NCBI GenBank assembly: GCA_029204225.1
Contig: CM055115.1
Location: 10,626,731-10,690,730, forward strand
Length of the DNA: 64,000 nt
DNA from: Diphasiastrum complanatum
Lineage: Eukaryota; Streptophyta; Lycopodiopsida; Lycopodiales; Lycopodiaceae
Direction: 5' to 3'
A program made the translations under genes and the position numbers. Below, piece by piece: positions 49,133 to 61,552 of this stretch. Below the pieces are notes generated by a model. The model was given only the letters and a program-made list of their open reading frames with translations. It had not been told where the DNA came from and did no database searches. Position 1 is the stretch's first letter. The number at the start of each line of letters is the position of its first letter.

Positions 49133-51008
49133 ATGACTTCCAAAGACTCATCGCCGCAAGGTCCCCAAGCCCTTTTCGGGTGATTTATCATTTATTTATA
49201 TCAAGAACTATTCTGATGTGCTGATACTGGCCAAAGATTTGTTAACAAACATTGGTTTTGATCTCACCCATTTTGCTGATCAACATAGTGAGAGTCTTGT
49301 CCAAGCGACCTGTTTGACATATTCAGATGAGTTCCATTCCTTCAAGCTCACCTCCAAGGATGGCAGTTACATCATAATCAACATCTCCCGAGAATGCTTA
49401 CAACGCATAGGATTTCCAAATTTGGGTAAGATGATTCACGGTAGAGGAACCAGTTATGATTCCAAATATTTTACGACGTGTCTGCAACAAGATGGCAAAA
49501 CCATTGCGCAGACTAATGACGACATATCCATCAAGCTAATCAAGGATTCTAAGCTTCGGGCAGCCGCAGAACTCCTCGTACACATGGTAGAGGTACACAT
49601 CACCAAGATTGATCGCATCCCACCAAGTGATTTGTTTTCATTAACTCTGACCATGGATGATTCAACAAAGAACTACAAGTGAGCAGAAAAAGTAGCTGAC
49701 AAATTATGTGTGGCTCTGAAAGCCAGGAAATCCCCTACCAAGTGTGGCTATCTCTTGCACATGTTAGTTGCACAACATCTGGGACAACGAACGGCCGTTG
49801 TACTAAAAGAGTTAGAGGAAGTCTATCCTAGCACAAAAAAACAGACCACCCCACAGGTATCAACAGAACCTGCCTCACCTGCACCTCCGACGAAGAAGCA
49901 GAAGGGTAAGGCAATAAGCACAGATGACACCATCTCCCCTGATATCTTATCCAGTGATATAGGGACAAAGTATGCTGAATCTGGAGGGAGCTTGAAATCT
50001 TTTCAACTCCCAAAGGAGGTTGTAGCACAACAGGAGGCCCTACTCCAACAGGAGGCCCTATTCCAATAGGCCCAACAACAAAGACAAGCGGTAGCTGTAG
50101 CAGCTGGCTCTTTGGATGTTGGCGCTTTTGATCTGGTTTAGTAGGCATGGTTCTATCCACTCAGATAACTTCAATTGTTCCAGTAGCATTACCTACTAAC
50201 ACAAATATCCTTTCACTACTACCCCCACCATTTACCACCACATCCACCCCCTCATTCACACTTAACACAGGCTTTGATTCCATAATCCCCTGAAAGCCCT
50301 CACTTGTAAATTCTTCCACCCTACTTGACTCTGTAGTCAATGTAGATGATTTTGCATTACAATTATTAGCACAAACCCCATCCACCACCATAAAACCTAA
50401 TCCACTCCACACATTGCCGACACGCATTCCGTCACCACCACATTCACCACCTATTATACCACAATCACCTCCTATCATTCCACAATTACCTTCCCCTACA
50501 TTTTCTCACATTCCAACATCTCCCCCAATTCCAGATTTTCTTCCATTCAATCCCATGCCATATCCCAATTATACATGCACACCCCCTGACATTGGCCCTT
50601 GGGAGCAATTACCCCTAACAGTCCAAAAAGTGGGTTGATTGGTGAATGAGCTCCAGTACAACCTCTTCGGCACCTTAGGAGATCAATACACCATGAGGCA
50701 GTTTGACGATGGAGCCATGGTAGATCTGAAAGAAAAGACAAGGTTGGAGGTGGAATACAAGCAACAACAAATCTAGAATCTCACTACCTATAATCAACAA
50801 CAACAACAAATGCTCAGCCACCTTAAAAACCAACTCCAACTGAAGATCTCCAGCCACCAAACTGCCATAACACAACTTGCAGCAGAATGAGACGAGGCCT
50901 TAGTAGATGCACAAGTAGCACATTCTGCTATGAAGGAACAGCTGGAACTAGTAGATTTCAATGATTTTGCACCGCCAGCTATTCCTATCACTCCTCACAA
51001 GCTCTCAT
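49133..51008 (+). pseudogene. Accessory frame after integrase: Pro-rich and Gln-rich, coiled-coil-like
   Basis: The frame starts MTSKDSSPQGPQALF and shifts one base near 49175. It continues with DLLTNIGFDLTHFADQH and ISRECLQRIGFPNLG, a TGA at 49680, and a Lys/Pro-rich linker to a TAG at 50067. A poly-Pro part follows (SPPHSPPIIPQSPPIIPQ, about 50420-50640). It ends in a Gln-rich, probably coiled-coil part (50700-51000). No transmembrane segment typical of the env-like frame of Athila elements stands out. I do not recognise the protein; it could be an element-specific accessory product or an unrelated gene. Confidence 0.4.
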
Positions 51009-51384
51009 AGATGGCACAACAAAAGTTCTTGATTACAAAGAAACATTGTACATATAGAGTATTTACAAACTGCATGAAAAGGTAGTTCTTCTAAAACTGG
51101 CCTACCACCTGTCGGGCCCAGTATGGCCAAATTCGACCGACAAACTTGGGACATGCCCCAAGTATAGCAAGTATTGTAAATAACCCTTTACAAGTTAACT
51201 TTTCCTATGTGTGGCTACTTGGCTAACCCAAGTAGCCGGTTACGGGACAAGTGTCTGATTGATATAACGACAGTGGGTCACATCCCAATCACTACTAAAA
51301 ACAGTAAACTGACTAATTGTACATTTATTACAATATCACATTTGAAGCTTATATTAATGAATCAGATCAAAACTGATTTCTAAC
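50988..51384 (-). repeat. 3' LTR (truncated) of non-autonomous element
   Basis: Direct copy of 53769-54169; the segment equivalent to 53711-53768 is missing. Confidence 0.85.
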
Positions 51385-53698
51385 TTTCTCCCTTAAGCTC
51401 AAATGTGATAAGAGTAAAAACAATAAATTGTAGCAATATTTGGAGTGTCCAAAAGATGTTATGCATGTCCATGCTACCCTATACTTGACTCACACTCAAG
51501 CACACCAACAAACCACCAGGTTTGACTCACAAAGTATCATGTAAACACAATGCTCATACAGAGAGTACCATACTCCTGACCAACTGACTCGTCCCCAATC
51601 TGACTTGAACACAAGTGGACCACATGAGCGATATGGCTCAAACTGAGAAAATCCCACTACCACCATGAGACTTACATCCTCCATCTAGCTAGGCTGACAT
51701 CCTATCGGACATTTGCAAGCACAAACTTGTAAAGCTGACATAAATGAGCGACTGAGGCTTAACCTGAGGAAATCTTACTGCCACCATAAGACTATACCCT
51801 CACTGGATAAACAACTAGTAGACATAATGACAAGTCAAAGAGCATCAAATGATTACTTTGTTTCTAACGTAGCAAATGCACAACCACATACAACTCCGAC
51901 TCAGATCTAGACTCCCGTTACAAGGTAACATGCAAGCCCACACACACTCACGCAAACCAACACGAATGATAAAGCGTCAAATACATGCCCAAGGCCTGCC
52001 CATAAGTGGTATCCTGTCGTACCAACACTTGTGCCACCTGTAGATCCGCTGCTACACCACTGGTCACCAAATCAGGTCTCCAACCATGGCCTGCACCTGT
52101 AACAAGATGCCTTCACGTCCAAGCATATCCAAATGACCAATAAGCCCTGAAAGCTGATCCCCATCCATTTCCCATGCTCCAAGCACAAGAGTCTACCAAG
52201 GACTCAATGAATGAATGTACACAAACCTCACCATAGGCTACACTCCGCTCAATAGAATGGTAATGATAACCCCCTGAAACACCTTTCTCCTTGCTTTGTG
52301 ACATCACTCTCTTTGCTGGCTTTGAGCATCCAGTTTCAAGGGTCATTTTGGCCCAAGGATGGCCAAAAAAGGTGACTTCTAGCCAAAGATAGGCCCAAAA
52401 CCAATTTGCTTGCAAAAAATAAACTGAAACTTCAATGAGAAGATTTTTAATAGAGTGTTGGCTTTCAAGCCTTCGAGTCCAAACTCACATCTCAATATGA
52501 AAATTTTTAATGACATTGAATGGCCCTTAGCCCTTCAATTTCCCTTCATCTCAATCTAGTGGATCACTTTGGTCCTACGGCCCCTGTGACCTGCAATCAC
52601 CACCATAGCTCTCGGATGATCCTGATTGAACGGTCTTCATTGCTTCTACGTGCTCATCCTTGCACCTACAGGCATGATTCACTCCAAAATGCTAGGGACC
52701 TATCACCTTTCACCGTGTAAGATCCTTCGTGGGTCTTCCTTCTCTCTCGTCTCTATGCTGCCTTCATAGCCATGGTTTCTTCCAACAATGGCTGCTCCCA
52801 CATGGATCATTCTAGCTCCAACCTCTGCTCGTCTGTGGCTATTTCTATGTGGTTTCACCACACTAGGGCACTCAGTTGTGGATTCAAACCTGATAGAAAG
52901 CACTTGCATACTTCGCAAGATCGACAATTTTCCTTCTTGAAACCCTTGCTCGTAAAAAAAACCTTCATGACAAAGAAAGTAGATTGCTCTTTGATGATAG
53001 CAGGGATGTCCATGGCCTCCTGGCACAGTCTTCCCAAGACTAGTGCGCCCCTCCACACATCTTTATAGCTTCAAATTTAGATGACCACAAAGAGAGATCC
53101 ATGGTTTTCCCGTTTGAAAACCCTAGCTGCCTTCTTCTTCCAAAGCTGAGAGAAGGATTGATTGCTCCATGGCTGACCCTACCCTTATGGCAATCACTTG
53201 GCCTCACCTAAACAATGTTGGATAGCTTTTTATAGTGCCCAATTTCGTTGAGTATGGAGAAAGATCCGCAACTTTACGTTTTTTCCAAAAGAACTAAGCC
53301 ACTATGGCTAGTTTCCCGAACTACCGCTTTCTCCTCCCACTATAAATAAATTGCAAAATCTACTCAGCCTTGAGTTGCGACTATCCTGTAGCCCGTTTTG
53401 ATCCACTCCACTTTCCAATTGACGAAGTACTCAAAGAAATCCGGCCAGCTTCCTGTCATAGCCACATACAACTGTTTTTGAGCAATTTTTCGTGAATTCT
53501 CCCCATAATCCATCTACAACGATTGTTCTGATCTTCCCTGAAGCTCCGATCAAAGGAATTTTGTTGTCTCCTGCCATCCAGACTATCGATACCTCGTATG
53601 GAGTCCTCTCTCTTGAGACGCTCTGAGTGCTATTTCTCTTGGTGAAAGATGCTATCCCATAGCTCCATTGGATCGTGCATACCTGCATCACCCTGCAA
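51385..53698 (-). other. Interior of the non-autonomous LTR element
   Basis: No convincing protein is encoded. A frame of 86 codons at 53691-53431, just after the PBS (MMQVCTIQWSYGIASF), resembles a leader peptide region but has no recognised domain. Other short frames overlap on both strands. Its structure resembles LARD-type elements, which depend on proteins from autonomous relatives. Confidence 0.5.
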
Positions 53699-53710
53699 CT
53701 CTGATACCAA

Positions 53711-54169
53711 GTTAAAATTCTGATAGAATTTAGTGCAGTATGCAGATCACATCACACAATCACCATAGTCACTCCTCACAAGCTCTCATAGATGGCACAA
53801 CAAAAGTTATTGATTACAAAGAAACACTGTACATATAGAGTATTCACAAACTGCATGAAAAGGCAGATGTCCTAAAACTGGCCTACCACCTAAGGTCGGG
53901 CCCAGTATGGCCAAATTTGACCAACAAACTTGGGACATGCCCCCAATTATAGCAAGTATTGTAAATAACTCTGTACAGGTTAGCTTTTCCTATGTGTCGC
54001 TACTCGGCTAACCCAAGTAGCCGATTATGGGACAAGTGCCTGACTGATATAACGATAGTGGGTCACATCCCAATCACTACTGAAAACAGTAAACTGACTA
54101 ACTGTACATTTATTACAGTATCACATTTGAAGCTTATAATAATAAATCAAATCAAAACTGATTTCTAAC
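53711..54169 (-). repeat. 5' LTR of non-autonomous element (459 bp)
   Basis: Terminal sequence is GTTAGAAATC at 54169 and ATTTTAAC at 53711, next to the PBS. Confidence 0.85.
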
Positions 54170-54611
54170 TAATAAGATAAGTATGCAACCTAGAGTACCA
54201 AGCTTTAGGTGCTTGCTTGAGTCTATAAAGACTCTTCTTCAATAAGCATACTTTGTCTTCTTCTCCATCTTTGATGAAGCCCTCAGGTTGGCACATGTAA
54301 ATTTCTTTCTCCAAGAATCCATTCAAGAAAGCATTTGTCACATCAAGTTGAAAGAGCTCCCACTTGAAAGAAGTAGCAAGACTTATGATCACTCTAATGG
54401 CTACAAGCTTTGCAACAGGAGCAAAGGTTTCATCAAAATCTATGCCTTTAACTTGCAAAAAACCTTTTGCTACAAGTCTAGCTTTATACGTATGAATGGA
54501 ATCATTTTGATTATACTTCAATCTATATATCCATTTACAAGTAAGAGGCTTCTTTCCATAAGGTAGATCAACAAGATCCCAAGTTTGATTTTCCAGCAAT
54601 GCATCAAACTC
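54170..54611 (-). pseudogene. Copia RT segment of the split minus-strand element
   Basis: LENQTWDLVDLPYGKKPL, KARLVAKGF, FDETFAPVAKL, FQLDVTNAFLNG and LYRLKQAPKAWYSRL are clear. The frame ends at the LTR junction before the YVDD box, so the polymerase is incomplete. Confidence 0.85.
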
Positions 54612-54616
54612 TACTT

Positions 54617-55230
54617 TGTCAAAATATTAAAAATCCATCTAATGTTGTGAGTAGGGGTTCTAAAAATGCCAAAGATGAATTGAGCTCTTTTGGCTTAGTA
54701 AAGACCCATCTTAGAATAAAATATTCAAGGTAGGTAGAAGTAGAAACTCGAGCTACCATAGGAATTGCCATTTGTACTTTACATGCCACATTTAATGCAT
54801 GAAAAGACTAGGTGGCACAATTAGATAGTGTGAGGTGACTTGGATAAGTCTAGATAGCTTGAGAGGTGGATCCACAACTCCAATTCAACTCAAAGTAGGA
54901 GAAGAGTCCATGGATCTATACATATGTGATGTACTCTCATTGTAAAAAAATGATGAAATTTGTGTGTAATGCAAATTTGGAGACAAGCTCTTTGTGCCCT
55001 CTCTCTCTCCACGAGTTTTGTACTTCCTATTTTCTCTCTCTAGCCGAGTAGAGGCATTTATGATGCTTAGTCTTATGTTTGGTTGACAGATCTTGCCTGT
55101 AACACAATAGTACTTCTTGTATGATTAGCTTTTCTATTGATAACCAATGCTAGTCTGATCTTTATGGTATTATTGGGCTTAGGAGATCAAAAATACATGT
55201 GTTGGGCGTCCCACACGTGTGAATTCAGCA
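54617..55230 (+). repeat. 5' LTR of nested copia
   Basis: The LTR is 614 bp and carries CACACGTGTG at 55212-55221, just before its end and the PBS. Confidence 0.92.
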
Positions 55231-55978
55231 TGGTATCAGAGCCTACCTAAGTTTTACAAGCAAATCTAATCAAAAAGTTTGCAGATCTGATCAGATTTCA
55301 AGCTAGGAATTGTCTAGATTCTACTTTCTAGCTAGTTTGCACTTTTCTTGTGATTCTGAGCTTCAAACCACTTTGAATGGTCCAGATCAGGTACTGTACG
55401 GAATTTCAGGTGCTAGCACGTGTGAAATCCGCCCATTTTCAGTTTGGTGGTTCTCTCTCACCTTAGATCCAAATTTAAGCAAATTAGCCCACTGGAAAAC
55501 TAGAAATATGTAGAATCTTATGCAATTTGAATCATGGCAGTTGGATAAGCCAATCAAAAGTTATAATCTTTTGAAGAGTTGTAGGTGCCTAGACCTGTGG
55601 CAAATCGTGAGTACATGTCATTTATTGATTGAATGATCACAAAAATCATCCAGAAGTTGACCAATCTCATTTATATGTGATTTAGACAAGATTTATAGGT
55701 TCTAGACAAATTGTTTCATACAAATAGATTGTATTTGAGTCAATTTGACATTTTTGGAGTACTTCACACGTGTGAAATTCAGAGAACCATAACTTTTGTC
55801 ATACTTCATCTTTTTATGATTCAAATCTTGTTTTAGAGAGATGGTCAAGCTAGTGAGATCTATCTCATAGTTTTTTGCTTAGTCTTACATAGGATTTGAT
55901 TTTGTACCCTTGATTGGTTCCTATCGTGAGAAGATAAGCAATTCTTTCATCCATCTTTTTTTATTTCCATCATTTTTT

Positions 55979-57060
55979 ATGACTTCAATGGGTGTCTTTC
56001 TATTAGAAGCAAGTGAAAGATTGTCAACCTCCAATTACTCAATTTGGAAGGTTAGAATGGAATCTGTCTAAATATTACAAGATGTGATTGATATTGTACT
56101 TGGCATTGAAGAAGGACCACAAATTTCTCAAGAAATTCCAAAGTACAAAAAGAGAGCTAGGATGGCTCTGTATTATATTAAGATAAATGTCTCAAATGAC
56201 ATCTTAAGAGAAATTGGTGCCTATACTAATGCCAAAGATCCTTGGGATACTCTCAAGTCTATCTATGAGGCAAAGAATACTTCTAGACTTCTAACACTAA
56301 GAAATCAAATTTTTCAAAGTGTACAGAGAAGTGATGAATGTGCTTCAGCTTATGTAATGAGAGTTAAAGACCTCCATAGAGAATTGTCATGCATAGGATA
56401 CTCCATCAACCAAAATGAACTTGTTCAAGTCATACTTAATGGGTTAAAGGAGGAATATGACAACCTTGTTTAGAGTTATGCCATTAAGGAAGAGATACCA
56501 AGTTTGGAAGCACTCCAAAGTGTGCTCATTTTTGAAGAATCAAGACAAGAGTATAAACTCTTGAAAATGGAGAGATTGTCTCTCAACATTGATGGTAAAG
56601 CTCTCTTTACCAAAGACAAGCACAAGACAAGAAGTAAGAATCAACACCAATCCTCTTCAAGCAAGAACAATCTTATTTCCAAGGAGAAAGGAGAAGAGGA
56701 TGAGTCCTCTCAAGCTTCCACATCCAAGAAGAAGAAGAAAAACATCAAGTGTTTCTTTTGTGGCAAGAAGGGGCATTATGCCACCAATTGCTTCAAGAAG
56801 AAGAGTCAATTCAAGCAAGTCAACATTTCTAATGAAGAGAAGGAAGATGCTCATGCAAGTGATGGAGAGGGATCTCTTATGGTCTCGAGTTTTTATTCAT
56901 CACCTTTCAGGAAGGATGGTTCGTGGTATATCGACAGTGGAGCTTCCTCACATATGTGTAGCTCCCAGCATTCTTTTTCATCCATGTAACCTAATGAAGG
57001 AGCCAAGAAGTCCATCTACAAAGCAAATGATCATGAGTGTGCTATTGAAGGCATAGGGAC
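55979..57060 (+). pseudogene. Copia gag-protease of nested element, broken
   Basis: The start is ATG 55979 (MTSMGVFLLEASERL). A TAA interrupts after about 30 codons and a TAG near 56471. The central gag KSIYEAKNTSRLLTLRNQIF, the complete CCHC knuckle CFFCGKKGHYATNC (near 56755) and the protease site YIDSGASSHM (near 56930) are intact. A TAA near 56987 and a TGA near 57068 follow. Confidence 0.88.
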
Positions 57061-57089
57061 CATTCCCTGAAAGCTTTCTTCATCAAAAT

Positions 57090-60000
57090 TTCTTTCTCTG
57101 TCTAATGTACTTTTTGTTCACAAGTTAACAAAAAATCTTATTAGTGTTGGGCAATTGTTTGATAGTGGACTAGATGTGAATTTCAATGTTGATACATGTA
57201 CAATCAAGAAGCATGATGAGATCCTTGCATTTGGGTCTAGATATGGTGGAATCTACAAGCTTGATCCCAAAGAGTATGCTAACTCTTGTGATAGTGCTTT
57301 TGCTTCTCATATGTCTTTGGAAGAACTATGACATAGAAGGTTCGGACATCCTAACTATAATTCTCTGGTGTCCATGGTCAAGAAATCCAAAGCTATTGGC
57401 TTTCCTAATCTTATCTCCAAGAATTTCAAGCCATGTGAGGCTTGTGCCATATCTAAGTCTCATAAGAAGCCTTTTTCAAAGTCATCTATCAAGACTACAC
57501 ATCCATTGGAGCTCATACACTCGGATATGCACTTCTCATCTTCAAAGAGCAAGGGTGGTGCTACTTGCTTTGTAACTTTCATTGATGATTTCACTAGATT
57601 TACTTGGGTATATCTTCTAGCTTCAAAATCTATGGTGTTTGACTATTTCCTAAAGTTCAAAGCTCTAGTTGAAAAGCAATTTTCATACAAAATCAAGATT
57701 CTGAGAAGTGATGGAGGTGGTGAGCACACTTCCAATAAATTTCATGATTATTGTGAGCTTGAAGGCTTTAAAAGGGAGTTTTCTTGTGCATATACACCAT
57801 CTCAAGATGGGGTGGCTGAAAGAAAGAATAGAACACTGTGTGAATGTGCCAAAACCATGAGAATTGAGGCATCCTTGCCAAAAGACTTTTGAGGTGAGGC
57901 CATCAATTGTTCAAACTATCTTTGCAATCGACTCCCTCATGTAGCACTTGGAGGAAATTCACCATATGAAGCGCTTTATTTGAAGATATCTAAGGTTGAT
58001 CACCTTAGAGTATTTGGATGCATGTGCTTTGTCCATATTCCCTTGGAAAAGAGAAAGAAGGATGATCCTTGTGCAAGAAAAGGAGTAATGATTGGATATT
58101 CATCCAACAAGCCTATCAAATCTACATGCTCTCTACTTCTAAAGTAATTGATAGTAGAGATGTAGTTTTTCATGAAGAAGAAAAGTCCAATCTTGGAGGG
58201 GCCGAGATCAGGCAAGCTCAAAATCTATCACCTATTGTTATTGAAGACAATCAACATATGGAGGAGTCGAGATTTGAAGATGGAAGTCCTTGGATTTTCA
58301 CTCCTAGAAGGTCCATGAGAGAGAGATCCGAGCCCAAGAGGCTCACTTATGACGACAAAGGAAAACAAGTGGATCTTGATTCCACTTATGCTTATTTTGT
58401 TTCTCACGAGGAGCCCAAAGATGTCCAAAAAGCCCTCAATACCAAGGAGTGGTATGAGGCCATGAAGATTGAATATGATGCCTTGATCACCAACCACACA
58501 TGGGAGCTAGTGGATCCACCACCTAACATGCATATCATTGGATGCAAGTGGGTGCTCAAGATCAAGTACAATCATGATGGCTCCATCAACAAGTACAAGG
58601 CAAGATTATGTGCTAAAGGCTTTGCACAAATATATGGCCTTGACTATGAAGAAGCCTTTGCTCCTGTAGCAAAGATGGTGACAATAAGAATCATAATATC
58701 TCTTGCCTTATTTTTTAAGTGGAAACTGTTTCAACTTGATGTCTCCAACGCTTTTTTGAATGGCTATCTTGAGGAGGAGATATACATGGAGCAGCCTCAA
58801 GGATTTATCAAGGATAAATCTAAGGTGTGTTTGCTATTTAGAAGTCTTTATGGCTTGAAGCAAGCACCTAGATCATGGTATTCAAGACTCAACAACTTTC
58901 TACTTTCATTAGGATTTGTGCTTAGTGACTACGATCCTTCTATGTACTTAAAGTTTGATAGTAGTAATATTGTCATTCTCCTAATCTATGTAGATGACAT
59001 TATTCTTAGTGGAAGTTGTTTGATGCTAGTTCAAGAAACCAAAGATGCATTAGGAAAAGAATTCAAAATGCAAGATCTAGGAGAGATCCATTACATTTTA
59101 GGCCTTGAGATTGATTTTCATGAAGAGTATGCTTTTATTTGTCAATCTAGATATGTCTTTTCTATGTTGAGAAAATTCAATATGCAAAATTGTAAAGGCA
59201 TAGATACTCCCATGGAGCAACATGTAAAAGATCCTATTAAAGGTGATGAAAGATCCTTTGAGAACATCACACTTTATAGGAGTCTTATAGGCTCTTTAAT
59301 TTGGCTTACTATCACTAGACCCGATTTGAGCTATTGTGTGCACAAATTGAGTCAATTTATGCAAGATCCCAAGATCCAACATTGGAAGATGGCCAAGAGA
59401 GTTCTAAGATATGTATCTTCTACTCAAGATTATGGTTTATTGTACAAGAATGAAGATCTAACCATTGTTGGCTATTCAGATTCCGATCATTAGGGCCCTT
59501 TTTGAACTCAAAAAGGGCCTCTTCCTTGCCTAAACATGTTTGCTAATTAGGATTAATTAACTCATTAATCATCTATGTGGCAGTTCACCCTGGATTTATC
59601 ATGGGTTAACTTCTATTTTAGTAGGCTTCACTTAGGCCTAACATAATGTAGCAAGGACACCTAATTTTTAATGTAGCCAAAAAATTTAAATCCAATATAA
59701 CATCTATTTTTTCAAGGCCTTCAAAATTCATCTTTTTAAGCTTAGAATGAGTGAAAAGTGGGCTCGATATTTCCTTGGACCCCCATTTTGAAAAAAAAAA
59801 GGGGGAGGGGGATGGGAGTACATCCCCTCCCACAACACCCCCCCCCCCGCTCTCTCTCTCTCTCCCTAGGGGCCAGCTGCTCCTGCCCACTTGGAGCCGC
59901 TGAGCCGGGTGGGAGCGCGATGAGCACGCGCTCCCAGGTCACCCCCCTCCCTCTTTGACAGGACAGTGAGGGAGGGGGGGGTCACGCGAATCAACGAGGG

Positions 60001-60928
60001 CCAGCGGCCCGGAGGGGTGGGTGGGGCGTGACGGGCCAACTGGCCCCGAGGGAGAGAGAGAGCGGGGGGAGTACAAGCGTACAATGGGGGGGGAGGGATG
60101 TACTCCTATCCCCCTCCCCCTTTTTTTTCAAAATTTTTTTTCAAAATGGGGGCCCAAGGAAATATCGGACTCCCTTTTCACTCATTCTAATCTTAAAAAG
60201 ATGAATTTTGAAGGCCTTGAAAAACATTTATATTGGTATTTAAAATCTAAATTTGAGCCTTGTCAAATCATCATTACTATGGGTTGAGCAAGTAGAGTTA
60301 GAGGAGAGTTAGAATTTGGAGATCTATTTTACACCATTGGATGTGCCATGACATATGGACCATTCCATCTCACTTGTCACTCTCTTATTGGTACACATGT
60401 TGTCATTAACACTAATTATAATTAGTGACGAGGCCCTTTTTGAATCCAAAAAGGGCCCTAATGTTTGCAAGTGATAAAATGGATCGAAAGTCCATTAATG
60501 CATATACTATCTTTCTTGGAGGCAATCTTGTGTCTTGGCTTTCAAAGAAGCAAGATACCATATCTCTATCATCTTGTGAGGCCGAGTACAAAGCACTCAT
60601 TACAACAACTAAAGAGGTGCTTTGGATCAAGAGGTTAATCATGAAGCTAAAGTGCATCAAAGAGGATGATCTTCTCTTGATCAAATGTGACAACATATCG
60701 GCACAAGCTCTTGCAAACAATCCTATTTTTCATGCAAGAAGCAAGCATATAGAAGTGGCACACCATTTTGTAAGGGAAAAGCTCATTGGAGGTGAAATCA
60801 ACTTGGAACACGTTGACACATCTTCATGTATTGCTGATCTTCTCACAAAGCCACTTTGCAAAAGTGCCTTCTCAAAGCATAGGTCTAATCTTGGTCTTAT
60901 CTCAAGATCAATGCTTGATCCACATTAG
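57090..60928 (+). pseudogene. Copia pol of nested element, interrupted
   Basis: The GAG-pre-integrase region (HRRFGHPNYNSL, CEACAISKSHKKPF) and the integrase core (FIDDFTRFTWVY, LRSDGGGEHTSNKF, DGVAERKNRTLCE) are broken by stops near 57330 and 57890. From about 58260 to 59487 the RT is open: YEEAFAPVAKM, QLDVSNAFLNGYLEEEIYM, LYGLKQAPRSWYSRLN and YVDDIIL. RNase H is split after GYSDSD by the foldback element and resumes at 60464 with FASDKMDRKS, SSCEAEYKAL and a complete carboxyl terminus at 60928. Confidence 0.9.
59488..60463. mobile_element. 976-bp foldback/MITE-like element inserted in copia RNase H
   Basis: The ends are inverted: CATTAGGGCCCTTTTTG at the left and its exact complement at the right, continuing for ~34 bp, and each end is itself palindromic (AGGGCCCTTTTTGA..TCAAAAAGGGCC). 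Inner arms, about 59700-59970 and 59980-60240, also pair with each other, including the word aaattcatctttttaag and a G/C-rich core. Comparison with the uninterrupted homolog at 6455 shows insertion exactly between the GAT and TTT codons without an obvious target duplication. No protein is encoded. Confidence 0.85.
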
Positions 60929-60946
60929 ATACATTTTTAGGAGGAG

Positions 60947-61552
60947 TGTCAAAATATTGAAAAATCCATTTAATGTTGTGAGTAGGGGTCCTAAAAATGC
61001 GAATTGAGCTCTTTTGGCTTAGTAAAGACCCATCTTAGAATAAAATATTCAAGGTAGGTAGAAGTAGAAACTCGAGCTATCATAGGAATTGTCATTTGTA
61101 CTTTACATGCCACATTTAATGCATGAAAAGACTATGTGGCACAATAAGACATAGTGAGGTGGCTTGAATAAGTCTAGATAGCTTGAGAGATGGATCCACA
61201 ACTCCAATTCAACTCAAAGTAGGAGGAGAGTCCATGGATCTATATATATGTGATGTACTCTCATTGAGAAAATGATGAAATTTGTGTGTAATGCAAATTT
61301 GGAGACAAGCTCTTTGTGCCCTCTCTCTCTCCACGAGTTTTGTACTTCCTATTTTCTCTCTCTAGTCGAGTAGAGGCATTTATGATGCTTAGTCTTATGT
61401 TTGGTTGACAAATCTTGCTTGTAACACAATAGTATTTCTTGTATGATCAGCTTTCCTATTGATAACCAATGCTAGTCTAATTTTTATGGTATTATTGGGC
61501 TTAGGAAATAAAAAATACATGTGTTGGGCATCCCACACGTGTGAATTCAACA
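60947..61552 (+). repeat. 3' LTR of nested copia
   Basis: The LTR is 606 bp, with CACACGTGTG at 61534-61543. It is a few bases shorter than the 5' copy. Confidence 0.92.

Larger units (their letters stand above)
47880..50987 (+). mobile_element. Ty3/gypsy 3' part with post-pol accessory frame
   Basis: The fragment begins inside the integrase carboxyl terminus and continues into a long coding-like region of the same strand. It is cut at 50987 by the non-autonomous LTR element. No LTR or RT is left. The integrase style (PFHLVYGQEVVMPVEF..) lacks a chromodomain, which points to Athila/Tat-type elements, the lineages known for extra frames outside gag-pol. Confidence 0.6.
50988..54169 (-). mobile_element. 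Non-autonomous LTR retrotransposon, 3' LTR truncated
   Basis: Read leftward, the 5' LTR is 54169-53711, the PBS TTGGTATCAGAG is at 53710-53699, and the interior runs to the purine tract aagggagaaag before the 3' LTR (51384-50988). The interior (~2.3 kb) contains no gag, RT or integrase motif on either strand. The LTR ends are GTTAGAAAT..ATTTTAAC rather than TG..CA. The 3' LTR lacks its last ~58 bp where it meets the gypsy accessory frame. The element sits within the minus-strand copia RT, cutting it at 54170. Confidence 0.75.
54617..61552 (+). mobile_element. Full-length Ty1/copia element nested in the minus-strand copia, target duplication TACTT
   Basis: LTRs 54617-55230 (614 bp) and 60947-61552 (606 bp) begin TGTCAAAATATT and end TTCA(G/A)CA. 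TACTT stands at 54612-54616 and 61553-61557. The PBS TGGTATCAGAGCC starts at 55231 and the purine tract aggaggag precedes the 3' LTR. The interior has gag, protease, integrase, RT and RNase H, with several stops and a 976-bp foldback insertion between RT and RNase H. It is a close relative of the fragment at 5.1-7.4 kb. Confidence 0.94.

Noticed and set aside
49133-51008. Envelope-like protein of an endogenous retrovirus-like element
   Set aside because: No signal peptide, transmembrane helix or other env-like feature was visible, so the position after integrase alone is not enough.
59488-60463. PIF/Harbinger (TTA) or hAT (8 bp) assignment of the foldback element
   Set aside because: Flanks do not show a direct TTA or 8-bp repeat; TTA and TAA at the two ends are part of the inverted termini.
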